Positions 27,292 to 36,243 of a stretch of DNA of 64,000 nt are shown in pieces; position 1 is the stretch's first letter; the number at the start of each line of letters is the position of its first letter. A program made the translations under genes and the position numbers. This stretch comes from Pelagisphaera sp964404745 (GTDB lineage: Bacteria; Verrucomicrobiota; Verrucomicrobiia; Opitutales; Opitutaceae), in NCBI GenBank assembly GCA_964404745.1, contig CAYOLG010000013.1:49740-113739 (forward strand), given 5' to 3'. Under the pieces are notes generated by a model. That model was not told the DNA's origin and did no database searches. It saw only the letters and a list, made by a program, of their open reading frames with translations.

Positions 27292-28344
27292 TTACCTCAA
27301 GCCTGGCGAGGTTTGGCTTGGCAGGTAAGATGGTTTGCCAGAGATCTCTGTTCGGATGCTCAGCAAGTATTGACCGCAAGTAACGTACAACGTTCGCAGG
27401 TCCGGACCGCCAAAGGCGCAGTTGGTGATTGTATCCACGGGCGTTTCCCGAAAAGCGAGCAACTTGCCTTCCGGCGAAATCACATGAATCCCAGGACGCG
27501 TATCCAAAGTTTCCGAGGTACCACGTCTGTCATGAAGTCCGGCGGCCACATACAAATTCCCCACAGCATCGATGCGCATACCGTCCCCACTCCGGCCGGG
27601 ATAGAAGTCGATCAATACCCGCCTATTGCTTATCGATCCGTCATCCGCTAAATCGAAGGCCAGAATATTTCGGTTCCGTCCCTCGCCGCCATCCGCCTCG
27701 ATCACATACAAAGTGTTTCCGTCTGGCGAGACCACCACCCCGTTGGGCATGTGAATTTCGGGCTCGGTCAGAAGTTGGTGAACGCTTCCATCGGGATCGA
27801 CCCTATAAAGCGATTTCTTATTAGTCGTATCCAAATCCGCGTTTCCACTACGCGAAGAGAAGTAAATACGTCCATGCCTATCGTAATCCACATCATTGGG
27901 CGACTGCAGTTTCTTGCCGCCAAAACGCTCCGCGAGGACGGACATTTCGCCGCTTTGCCCATCGAATCGGACCAGCCGCCCAGCTCCACCCTGGCAAGCG
28001 AGCAGATCCCCTTCGGGCGTGAATCGCAAACCATTCGTCGCCTGGGATTCTCGAGTGAAGGCTGATAGGCGCCGCATGTCAGGCTCCCAAATAAAGATCT
28101 CATTCTGAGGGATATTGGTGAAGAACACGCGACCATCTCGATCCACCGCCGGTCCCTCTGTGAAGATCCGATCGCCCGATAACTCTACTTCGCGAACAAC
28201 CTCGCCCAAATACCGATCGGTATCCAAATTAGCGTAGCGATTACCACCAATCTGCGCCCCAATTTCCTGAATCGCCGCGAACGATACCAGCAGGGAAATA
28301 GGTAGAGTAATCTTGGGGAGTTGCTTTAACTTGGTTGTTTCCAT
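27292..28344 (-). CDS. SMP-30/gluconolactonase/LRE family protein, secreted
   Basis: A 350-aa six-bladed propeller lactonase. Signal peptide METTKLKQLPKITLPISLLV then FAAIQEIGAQ. Family motifs are EGPAVDRDGRVFFTNI (metal-binding Glu), SPNDVDYDRHGRIYFSS (Asn/Asp ligands), MPNGVVVSPDGNTLYVIE and GDGMRIDAVGNLYVAAG (Asp ligand). These enzymes hydrolyse sugar lactones, so it could open a lactone made by a periplasmic sugar dehydrogenase such as the neighbouring fusion protein; that link is inference. ATG 28344 chosen over 28392 because it gives a proper signal peptide. Convergent with the fusion gene. Confidence 0.88.
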   Translation of the reverse strand: METTKLKQLPKITLPISLLVSFAAIQEIGAQIGGNRYANLDTDRYLGEVVREVELSGDRIFTEGPAVDRDGRVFFTNIPQNEIFIWEPDMRRLSAFTRESQATNGLRFTPEGDLLACQGGAGRLVRFDGQSGEMSVLAERFGGKKLQSPNDVDYDRHGRIYFSSRSGNADLDTTNKKSLYRVDPDGSVHQLLTEPEIHMPNGVVVSPDGNTLYVIEADGGEGRNRNILAFDLADDGSISNRRVLIDFYPGRSGDGMRIDAVGNLYVAAGLHDRRGTSETLDTRPGIHVISPEGKLLAFRETPVDTITNCAFGGPDLRTLYVTCGQYLLSIRTEISGKPSYLPSQTSPGLR

Positions 28345-28539
28345 AGGGGTCAGAGACAATCGATGCTCGGTTTCCTTTGAAACGCCAGTCAATTTGCAAC
28401 CGTCCAGGCTTCACGCAAAACGCTAGATGCGCACAGCCAGTTTACAGCTTGAAACCGTTCCGTTTTTGAGGAAAATCAGTAGCTCCTTCTGCCAGGTGGC
28501 CCGCCCCGCCTGCTCCAGGCAAAAAGAGAATATTTTACC

Positions 28540-29496
28540 ATGATCGATTTCGCCTACCTCTCCAAAGGTTTGAACGCCCTGGCAAGGGCTCACCACATGA
28601 GTTCCATGGCCGGTCATCTTGGGGCATCGCTGGTGGCTGGGTATTTCGTGGGCGAGCAACGTCCTAATCTCGATCAAACCGTCTACGAAGGCATCGAGGG
28701 CGATCTCGATCGCGTCATCGATGGGGAATCCGTTTTTGGACGGAGGATGTCGAAGAATTCTGAACTCGCTGATTCGGAATTGTTCGCCCCATTCCCCCGC
28801 CAGAAAGCCGACCCTTCCCTCATCGACGGCATCGCGGAAGGATTACTTTCGAACGTGGGCGAAGCCCGCCAGTCGGGCCACAATGTGATCTTCGCTTCCC
28901 TGTCCATTAAAGCTCTCAAAGAGCATCCAGATTTAGCCACTCCCGCTGTAATCGATGGCATTCGAAAGTTGATAGCCTTGTTCGATAATGAGCATCCAGG
29001 GAGTGGTTACTACGGAAGCGAGAAAGGCAGAATCTCCGGAAGCAAAATTATCCTATCGGAAACGGACGGCGTTCCTGATTACGAGAGCATAGAGGGCATG
29101 GCTCTCGTCGTTGTCAACGAATTGCTAAACCAGGACGCTAAAGTCCATCAGGTGGGCTACGGCGGACTCGTTCACATCGTGAACCATGCCGCCGCCATTG
29201 TGGATTTGAAAAAGTATGGCTATCAGGAATTAGCCGGACAAGCGGTCCGTTCTCATCGCCAGCATTTTCGTCTCTGGAAGAGCTTGCCAAACGTGGCCGA
29301 TGAAATGGGTCCGGTAAAGGTTTCTTCATTCACCCCTCACAAAGCAGCGTATTGGACTTCTGGAGATGTTCCCTACGATCGAGCGCTTCTTACTCACCGC
29401 GTTAAGACGATGTTCGGATTTGAAGAGCTCTGCAAAGCGGTCGATGAAGACCCTAAGGAGGAGCAAGCCTACGATAAATTGCGCTACCTGATGTAG
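28540..29496 (+). CDS. Uncharacterised 318-aa soluble protein
   Basis: I do not recognise this protein. It starts at ATG 28540 and has no signal peptide or membrane segment. The N-terminal half is helical and contains clustered His (ARAHHMSSMAGHLGASLVAGY, split here as ARAHHMSSMAG and HLGASLVAGYFVG). The sequence later has VGYGGLVHIVNHAAAIVDL and VRSHRQHFRLWKSLPN, with further conserved-looking His. The pattern of His on helices resembles helical metal- or haem-binding proteins such as questin-oxidase-like families, but this is a guess. Codon usage and compositional complexity look like a real gene. It stands alone, 195 bases from the divergent SMP-30 start. Confidence 0.7.
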   Translation: MIDFAYLSKGLNALARAHHMSSMAGHLGASLVAGYFVGEQRPNLDQTVYEGIEGDLDRVIDGESVFGRRMSKNSELADSELFAPFPRQKADPSLIDGIAEGLLSNVGEARQSGHNVIFASLSIKALKEHPDLATPAVIDGIRKLIALFDNEHPGSGYYGSEKGRISGSKIILSETDGVPDYESIEGMALVVVNELLNQDAKVHQVGYGGLVHIVNHAAAIVDLKKYGYQELAGQAVRSHRQHFRLWKSLPNVADEMGPVKVSSFTPHKAAYWTSGDVPYDRALLTHRVKTMFGFEELCKAVDEDPKEEQAYDKLRYLM

Positions 29497-29640
29497 TCCA
29501 GCTGATCTCAATATCGGGAGTTTGGGCATTCGATGGCCATTCAAAGTTTCGACCCTCGGATTCGAAGTTGCCTGAAATCGGTCTGCATTCGATAGTTTCG
29601 ACAATTCAAAAAGCCCGAGCCATCTTTCTTGCCATCGCAA

Positions 29641-30177
29641 ATGCCGTCCCAGTCGCCCTTACGCACAGTTTTTCACCTCGAAATGCTTGAACGGGCTGCG
29701 TTCCAGTCCAGTCGAGTCCTTCCCGGCTTGGAAACCGACCTTGTGGATCCTCCGGATCCCGAGATCAATCGTAGTTACTATCGCGCAGTCGGTTCAGCTT
29801 GGCATTGGACGGATCGATTGAGTTGGTCACCACAAGATTGGCAGAGCTATGTAAACAGCTCCGCCCTAAAAACCTTTGTCGGCAAACTCGATAGTGTCGA
29901 AGTCGGCTATTTCGAACTGGAGGCTCAAAACTCGGGCAATGTGGAGATTGTGTACTTCGGGCTCCTTCCCGAATACATCGGCAAAGGCCTCGGCGGCCCC
30001 TTTCTCTCAGCAGCCATTGAACGCGCCTGGAAATTCCAAAGCGTTGCTCGCGTCTGGGTACACACGTGCACTCAAGATCACGAGCGCGCTCTAAAAAACT
30101 ATCAAGCCCGAGGGTTCAGAATCTTCAAGACAGAGCTCGAACCGATGAAGCAGGCGCCAGGCTCAGCTCCAAAGTGA
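29641..30177 (+). CDS. GNAT-family N-acetyltransferase
   Basis: A 178-aa acetyltransferase. The acetyl-CoA binding motif A is visible in IVYFGLLPEYIGKGLGGPFLSAAIERAW (segments IVYFGLLPEYIGKGLGG and PFLSAAIERAW), followed by VWVHTCTQDHERALKNYQARGFRI, the motif B region with the usual Asn/Tyr. The substrate is not predictable. The start is probably ATG 29641; a TTG at 29629 adds only four residues. It ends 74 bases before the first assembly gap. Confidence 0.85.
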   Translation: MPSQSPLRTVFHLEMLERAAFQSSRVLPGLETDLVDPPDPEINRSYYRAVGSAWHWTDRLSWSPQDWQSYVNSSALKTFVGKLDSVEVGYFELEAQNSGNVEIVYFGLLPEYIGKGLGGPFLSAAIERAWKFQSVARVWVHTCTQDHERALKNYQARGFRIFKTELEPMKQAPGSAPK

Positions 30178-30251
30178 TCCAGAAAACCCCAAGCGAGAGC
30201 AACAATTATCCTGCTAAATTAATCGTGTAGAAATTCTCTGCCAGGGAGGAA

Positions 30252-30351
30252 NNNNNNNNNNNNNNNNNNNNNNNNNNNNNNNNNNNNNNNNNNNNNNNNN
30301 NNNNNNNNNNNNNNNNNNNNNNNNNNNNNNNNNNNNNNNNNNNNNNNNNNN
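30252..30351. other. Assembly gap (100 N)
   Basis: Exactly 100 N, the usual placeholder for a scaffold join of unknown size. Genes on either side may not be true neighbours. The sequence just after it holds two frameshifted genes, consistent with lower-quality contig-end sequence. Confidence 0.98.
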
Positions 30352-30359
30352 TTCGAAAA

Positions 30360-30742
30360 ATGATTCTCCGCTCATTTCTGGTCGCCCTTCTCTTCACCAT
30401 GGGCGAAATCGCCAACGGCAATCTTCGCGTGAGGATCCTGCAACGAAAATTTGGTCGAAAGAAAGGGAAACAAATCAGCTTCTTCTCCGGCGTCACAATA
30501 TTCCCCTAACCGCTTACCTCCTCGTTCCTTGGATTCGACCGCAGAATATCGGAGAATGCCTGAGTGTTGGCCTAATCTGGGTAGCCGTTTTAACGTTTGT
30601 GGATCTCTATTTCGGCAGGCGCGTCTTCCGCTTTTCTTGGATAAAGATTTTTCAGGATTTCAATCCACTCAAAGGCAACCTATTGGGAGTGGGCATGCTT
30701 CTTCTCTTACTCTCGCCGATGCTAATCTACCTGATTCGGTGA
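30360..30742 (+). pseudogene. Small polytopic membrane protein, frameshifted
   Basis: ATG 30360 opens a frame reading MILRSFLVALLFTMGEIANG, then LRVRILQRKFGRKKGKQISFFSGVTIF split over the next residues, and stops at TAA 30507-30509. The -1 frame continues without break: LTAYLLVPWIRPQNIGE, CLSVGLIWVAVLTFVDLYFG, FQDFNPLKGNLLGVGMLLLL, to TGA at 30740-30742. One extra C in the CCCC run (30503-30506) would restore a single protein of about 127 residues with four hydrophobic segments. I recognise the pattern as a small membrane family of unknown function. Either a true frameshift or a homopolymer error near the contig end. Confidence 0.72.
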
Positions 30743-30797
30743 AAGCGCTTAAACCCCATTATCCCAAGTCTTTCAGCCATTTAAAAGCGAATCTATG

Positions 30798-31740
30798 TTA
30801 TACCAACTCGATTCCCCAACCTGGTCGGCCTGATAGGTAGAGATTGCCATTTTCAATCCGCTCTCCGTAGGCCTGTCGGGACAAAGTTTTGTCGAATGCG
30901 TATTCAAAACTTCTGACAACTTCAGGTCGATCCGCTGCTGCATGTAGGCTAGCCGCCGCAGATACTGGACCTGAGGGATTGTGTAGCGAAACCTCTATAC
31001 GGCCTGCAGTCGAATCTATGACATCCAACAGAGGTCCGAATCCCCCAACGTGCTTTACATCCGGCATAATGACATGGACCCAGGCATTGTCAGTAAATTC
31101 CTGAAATCGCCGACTCCCCCAAAACAGCTCACCCGCCGCCGAGCGAATCGGAGTCCGCTCCTTGAGTAAATGGAAAGCATCACCGATGGCAAAGGGTTCC
31201 TCGATCCAATCCAGCTCAAGTTCATTGAGTCGAGGAACAATGGCTAGGAACCTTTTGCATCATAACGCTCATGAAAGTCGACGCGAATTTTTAGTTGGGT
31301 AAATCGATCTTTAAGCATGCCCAAGGTCGCCAGACCCTCGTCACTATCTGCCACTGCCGTCCCTTTGTTGACTACGTTCTCGAAGGGAGCGCACTTGATG
31401 GTGCGAAATCCCTGATCCTGAGCGGCGCTAACGATGTCTATGTAGTCAGCATGATCACGGTCTCGCAGCGAACAGTTGATTGTCGTGTAAAGTTCCAGAC
31501 GCCTCAGATTCGTCCGATTTCGAAACAATTTCCATACCGGAACCTGCTCACGCTTGGCTAGTAAATCGTAAAGAGCCTGATTGATGCCCGACCATCAGGG
31601 ATAGTAAGAAACTCCAACGTTAACGACGAGCGTCCGCGACAACCAAGAATGGGAAATGAGCTCATCAACCCGAGGCCCAACGTAGAGGGCAACGTTTTCT
31701 TGAAGAAATCTCTCCTGCTCGCTCGTGAATCAAATGGCAT
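30798..31740 (-). pseudogene. Enolase-superfamily (mandelate racemase/muconate lactonizing type) pseudogene
   Basis: Pieces of one protein occur in three frames. The N-terminus (31740) is a Tat-like leader RASRRDFFKKTLPSTLGLGL. After a frame change come INQALYDLLAKREQVPVWKL and NLRRLELYTTINCSLRDRDH, SAAQDQGFRTIKCAPFENVV. Another shift near 31250 (TAG in the old frame) leads to ELDWIEEPFAIGDAFHLLKE, VMPDVKH-like HVIMPDVKHVGGFGPLLDVI, SLHNPSGPVSAAASLHAAA and the end LYLSGRPGWGIEL. The leader joins directly to what is normally residue 100 or so, so an internal segment is also missing. Two frameshifts plus a deletion argue for genuine decay. An intact homologue is at 45665-46870. Confidence 0.8.
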
Positions 31741-31824
31741 CTATACTAGACTATTGGATACGGTTAGCTGGAACCAAAATTTGCCAATACTAGAGCAGGC
31801 TTCAATTGATTAGAAAGAGGGCAA

Positions 31825-31889
31825 CGGCCGATCTCCGAGTGGCCGCAAAATGCCTGTTTATCCGTTGATGACCGCTCAGAGATCGGCCG
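31825..31889. repeat. REP/BIME-like paired palindromes, family A
   Basis: CGGCCGATCTC (31825-31835) and GAGATCGGCCG (31879-31889) are a perfect 11-bp inverted repeat with a 43-base centre. The same core, in the form GTAGCGGTCGATCTC, ends the element at 57760-57861, and a half copy is at 63378. It sits 19 bases beyond the stop of the RND gene. Confidence 0.68.
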
Positions 31890-31907
31890 CTATCAATATC
31901 AAAATCA

Positions 31908-34900
31908 CTACTGCGACTCCATGGCTGTTTGTCCCTGTGGTAACGGCCGTACTTCGCTTCCGGCCTTTAACAGGCGCACCATTTTCAGGCAGAGCATGAG
32001 GAATGAAGGAAGAAAAACCAGCGTCACGAAGGTGGAGAATAATAGTCCAAATAAGACGATCGCTCCCACGCCTCGATAGAGCTCCGTCCCAGCCCCCGGG
32101 AAAAGCACGAGCGGGGCGATGCCAAAAACCGTGGTCGTGGTCGACATCAAGATGGGGCGGATGCGGGCCAAGGTCGCTTCTCTAACCGACTCCGTTATAT
32201 CCATGTCGGTCCGAAGACGATCGATAGTACCGCTAACAATGAGGATGGGGTTATTGACAACGGTCCCCAGGAGAATGAGAAATCCGAGCATGGTTATCAT
32301 GTCGAACGGCTGTTGAATAGGAGCCATGCCGATTAACCCCAGGAATGCCCCTCCTGTATTCAACAACCAAAGACCTCCAATTCCGCCAGCGATGCCAATA
32401 GGCACCGTCGCCAGAATCACCCAAGAGAATCCCCAGTGCGAGAAGACCGCGCTCAGAAGCAGATAAGAGAGGATCAAAGCGATGAGGAAATTGCCGAACA
32501 AAGCCTCCCGCGTCTTCTGAAGTTGGTCTCCCGCCCCGGTAACGTTAACGTCCACTGCCCCGCCGATAACCCCCTGAGTACGTAAGTGTCTGACAATGTC
32601 ATTCCGCACGATTTCCACTGCGTCCTCCAAGGCAACGGACCGCGGCGGAATGATGTTCAAAGTTACGGTCCGCTCGCCGTTGAGACGGCGAATAGCATCG
32701 GTGTCCACTTTTTCGACCAGGTCCGCTACCGAGCTTACTGAAACGACCCCGCCTACCGGCGCGAAAAGCGGGAGATTGGACAAAGAATCGAGGCTATCTA
32801 CCTCGCCCTGCATGCTGTAGAGAAAGACATCGATGCGCCGTCCATCGAGAATGAACTCGTCCACATAGGCCCCGTCCGTCAGAGCCCGAACCGTGAAGCC
32901 AAAAGAACTGTTGGAATAGCCCAGCTCGGCCACGCGATCCCAATTGGGGCGGATCTCCACCATCGGCTGCTGCAAACTCAACGCCGATGGCGTGGAATTG
33001 ACCGAAGGATTGTCGATAACTTCGAAGGCTCGCCGGTAACAAGCCTCCGCGACTCGATAGATTTCCGGCAAATCCGCCCCACTAATATCCAGATTTACAC
33101 TACGGGATCCACCATCATTGCTGGAGATAATGGACCCCCGGCTTATAAAGTTTCGAATGCCCGGAAATTTGGTGAAGTAATCCTTGAACACCGCTGTCAG
33201 CTCGTTGATCCGGGCAGGATCTTCGGTTTCTGCCACAATCGTCGTTCGCTGATTCCCGACTATAAAAAGGATCCTTTGGATCGGTGGAATGGCAGGATCC
33301 AGACTATCGTTCTCCAAGGCTCCGTTAGTCGTGTAGTAAGGACTGAAATGCTCGTTGGTTTCCTTGGCGATGGATTGCATCATCTCCAGGTTGTAGCCAG
33401 GCGGAGCTAGCAACCGGCAAAAGATTTTAGCCTCTTCGCCTTCAGGCAGGTATTCAGCCGATGGAGTCAGAAAATAGATAATCGCCCCACTGGCTCCCAC
33501 GGTTAATAGAACACCTGCCCAAGCCCCTTTGGTAGAGGTAACCAGCTTGTTCACCAGAGACTCGAAAAGCTCGTTGATTCGGGTCTTGCGGGCACCCTCC
33601 TTGGCTGTCCTTCCCAGTTTTGCGAACTTGATACTGGCCGTAGGTATTATGGCAATGGATACTGCCATTGAGGCCAGAATCGCTCCGGAAATAGCTATCG
33701 AGATATCGGAAAACAATTGCCCAGCCTCCTCCTTGATCAACCAAACTGGGGCAAATACGATCACGGTTGTCATGGTCGAGGCTAAGACTGACGACCAGAC
33801 TTCCCGTACGCCCGCTAAAGCGGCATCGATTCGCCCCAACCCTTGCCGTCGCTTCTTCTCGATGCTTTCCAGGACGACAATGGCATTGTCGACGGTCATT
33901 CCGATGGCGAAAGCCACTCCGGCCAGCGAGATGACATTAATGGTGCGCCCCGCCGCTTGCAGGCCGATGAAGGCGGCAATCGTACAGACGGGGATGCCTG
34001 CCACGCAGATGAGCGTGCCCGCCGCCGAGCGTAGAAACAGCCAGAGAACGAAAGTAGCCGCAATCGCTCCCAAAATCAAATTCCGCCAGACGTTTTGAAT
34101 GGAGGCCACCACGTAGCGAACGTCATCGCTGGTTTTGTACATGTTCATCTGCACCGGCGCTAGCACATCGCGATTGATACTCTCCACCACTTTGGTCATG
34201 GCATCGCGTATTTCGATCACGTTGGTTCCCGATTCACGGGAAACGGCTACCATAATTCCTAGTTCACCTTGCTGATAAACCACGGAATTTGGTTCGTAAA
34301 AACTCAATTGAATCTCCGCCACATCCCCTAGCTTAGTAACCGAATCCCCCGTTCGCCTGAGGATGACCGAGGAAAGTTGTTCCGGTGTTTCCAGACGCCC
34401 AATCGTTCGGACCAAGTATAGCCGCTTGCCACTACTGATATCGCCCGCAGAGATATCCCGATTACGATCGCGGATGGCGTTGCGCACATCCTGCATGGTT
34501 AAGCCCACTGATGCTAGACGGGCCAGATCTACATTCACGCGGATCTGCTGCTCGGGAGCTCCAAGTACCCGTATTTGCGATACGCCAGGCACGCGCTCCA
34601 TACGGGGTTTGACCCGCTCCATAACCAGATCGATCATTCGCAACACGTCTTCCGGTTCCCGTTCACCCGATGTATCGATCAGGGCGTAGTAAATAAATGA
34701 ATTCGAGGAAAACGATGTGGCAATGACTCTTGGCTCGTCCACATTTTCCGGATAGCCAGGCACCTGGCTTAAGGCGTTGAGAACGCGAATGAGAGCATCG
34801 TTCACGTCGATGGTTGAGGGGAACTCTAGTTCGATTTCAGCCGAACTCATGGAGGCCGAGGAGATCATGCGCTGCAAGCCGGGGACATTCTGCAGGTAGT

Positions 34901-35099
34901 CTTCCTGCTCGATAAGAATCTCCTTCTCCACATCTTGCGGCGTGGCACCCGGCCAACGCGTGACCACGGATATGGTGCGCACATCCAAATCAGGGATCAT
35001 CTGCACCGGGATTCTCAGGGCCGCTACCGTTCCCAGTACGCAGACCAACAAAGCGATGACGGCGACTTGTATGGGATGTTTAATGCACCATTCGAACAT
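31908..35099 (-). CDS. RND-family multidrug efflux permease (AcrB/HAE1-like)
   Basis: A 1063-aa inner-membrane proton-driven transporter. It starts with the first transmembrane helix (IQVAVIALLVCVLGTVAAL) and the typical VQMIPDLDVRTISV...WPGATPQDVEKEI. The central motif GVAFAIGMTVDNAIVVLE lies in TM4 region, and the second half repeats the fold (LLGTVVNNPILIVSGTIDRL). Length is standard for the family. It is the last gene of the outer-membrane factor, adaptor, permease operon, 24 bases after the adaptor. Substrate not predictable; the HAE-1 group mainly exports hydrophobic drugs, bile-like compounds or lipids. Confidence 0.94.
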   Translation of the reverse strand: MFEWCIKHPIQVAVIALLVCVLGTVAALRIPVQMIPDLDVRTISVVTRWPGATPQDVEKEILIEQEDYLQNVPGLQRMISSASMSSAEIELEFPSTIDVNDALIRVLNALSQVPGYPENVDEPRVIATSFSSNSFIYYALIDTSGEREPEDVLRMIDLVMERVKPRMERVPGVSQIRVLGAPEQQIRVNVDLARLASVGLTMQDVRNAIRDRNRDISAGDISSGKRLYLVRTIGRLETPEQLSSVILRRTGDSVTKLGDVAEIQLSFYEPNSVVYQQGELGIMVAVSRESGTNVIEIRDAMTKVVESINRDVLAPVQMNMYKTSDDVRYVVASIQNVWRNLILGAIAATFVLWLFLRSAAGTLICVAGIPVCTIAAFIGLQAAGRTINVISLAGVAFAIGMTVDNAIVVLESIEKKRRQGLGRIDAALAGVREVWSSVLASTMTTVIVFAPVWLIKEEAGQLFSDISIAISGAILASMAVSIAIIPTASIKFAKLGRTAKEGARKTRINELFESLVNKLVTSTKGAWAGVLLTVGASGAIIYFLTPSAEYLPEGEEAKIFCRLLAPPGYNLEMMQSIAKETNEHFSPYYTTNGALENDSLDPAIPPIQRILFIVGNQRTTIVAETEDPARINELTAVFKDYFTKFPGIRNFISRGSIISSNDGGSRSVNLDISGADLPEIYRVAEACYRRAFEVIDNPSVNSTPSALSLQQPMVEIRPNWDRVAELGYSNSSFGFTVRALTDGAYVDEFILDGRRIDVFLYSMQGEVDSLDSLSNLPLFAPVGGVVSVSSVADLVEKVDTDAIRRLNGERTVTLNIIPPRSVALEDAVEIVRNDIVRHLRTQGVIGGAVDVNVTGAGDQLQKTREALFGNFLIALILSYLLLSAVFSHWGFSWVILATVPIGIAGGIGGLWLLNTGGAFLGLIGMAPIQQPFDMITMLGFLILLGTVVNNPILIVSGTIDRLRTDMDITESVREATLARIRPILMSTTTTVFGIAPLVLFPGAGTELYRGVGAIVLFGLLFSTFVTLVFLPSFLMLCLKMVRLLKAGSEVRPLPQGQTAMESQ

Positions 35100-35123
35100 G
35101 GGATGTGTGAACTGAGGTTGGCG

Positions 35124-36215
35124 TTAGCGTTGGCGTTCTACGGGAATTACCGACTCGACGATTCGAATCGCTTGACCCTCCTGGAGTGACTCGTTGCCTT
35201 GGAATATTATCTGGGCGTCCGGCTGCAATCCTGAAACGATCTGAATATAATCCCCGCTCGTAGGTCCGGTTTGGACAATTCGCCGAGAGGCCTTGAATCC
35301 TACACCGCTGCTTTCCGCCACCCAAACCATTACTTGCCCATCGGTCGTACGCAGCAAGGCGTCGCGCGTGATAAAGATGCTGGCGGCCTCCGAACTAGGC
35401 TTGAAGATCGCCACTGCCGACATACCCGGCTTTACGTTGGGCGATGGCTTGTTTAGCTCGATCCGCACTTGAAAGGTCCGGGTCTGTGGATCCACTTGGG
35501 GAGATCTCGCTTCGATATGGGCCTCAAAGGCCTTTTCTCCAGCGCCGGCGATTTTCACCATGACGGTTTCGGATCCCATAACCAACGCCAACTGCTCTTG
35601 GGGCACCTGGACGTCAAGTCGCAGGTTATCAGTATCGACGAATTGAAGGACCGGATTACCAGTCTGCACCCACTCGCCCACTTCCGCCATTTTTTCCGCC
35701 ACCATGCCATCGAAGGGGGCGATGATGCGATGGCGCTCGACGATCTCTCTTTGGGTTTCGACCAAGGTCTCCAGACGACTGACCGCTATTTGCGCCATCC
35801 GATAAGTGGTCTCCCGGTTTTCCCGCTCCGATCTCGGGAAATTCGCATCGCCAAGATTCACCGCTTCATCCAGGCGACGTTTGGAATTGATCAATTCGGC
35901 TTGGGCCGCTTCCAAATTCAGCTCCTTTTCCCGCAATTCCATCCGAGCGAGCGTGTCATCTAGGGCGACCAGCATGTCGCCCGCCTTGGCCGAATGCCCC
36001 ATTTCAGCATTAGCCTTGGCCACTAAGCCCGCCACTCGGGGTGAAATGGAGGCTACTCGCTCGGAAGTAATCGTACCCGTGAATTGAAAGCGGGATTGAT
36101 TGGCATCCAATAAAGGCTTGGATACAGAGACAGGAGCTTGGTCCTCGGCCATGGCCTGGCAAGCTAGACCAGCCATGAGAGTAAAGACAAAACGACTCGT
36201 TTGGTTCAAATTCAT
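35124..36215 (-). CDS. RND efflux periplasmic adaptor (membrane fusion protein)
   Basis: A 363-aa HlyD/AcrA-type adaptor. Signal peptide MNLNQTSRFVFTLMAGLACQ then AMA. The lipoyl halves are RVAGLVAKANAEMGHSAKAGDMLVALD and HRIIAPFDGMVAEKMAEVGEWVQ, separated by a helical hairpin with heptads (residues about 85-155). The beta-barrel part includes VKPGMSAVAIFKP. ATG 36215 chosen over 36257 because it yields a signal peptide and lies 28 bases after the outer-membrane factor stop. It links the RND permease to the TolC-like channel. Confidence 0.92.
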   Translation of the reverse strand: MNLNQTSRFVFTLMAGLACQAMAEDQAPVSVSKPLLDANQSRFQFTGTITSERVASISPRVAGLVAKANAEMGHSAKAGDMLVALDDTLARMELREKELNLEAAQAELINSKRRLDEAVNLGDANFPRSERENRETTYRMAQIAVSRLETLVETQREIVERHRIIAPFDGMVAEKMAEVGEWVQTGNPVLQFVDTDNLRLDVQVPQEQLALVMGSETVMVKIAGAGEKAFEAHIEARSPQVDPQTRTFQVRIELNKPSPNVKPGMSAVAIFKPSSEAASIFITRDALLRTTDGQVMVWVAESSGVGFKASRRIVQTGPTSGDYIQIVSGLQPDAQIIFQGNESLQEGQAIRIVESVIPVERQR

Positions 36216-36243
36216 GGGATTGTAGAAAATTGAAATTCGAAAA

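Noticed and set aside
33529..34098. 189-codon plus-strand ORF opposite the RND permease
   Set aside because: Shadow of the RND gene; the minus-strand frame has all permease motifs.
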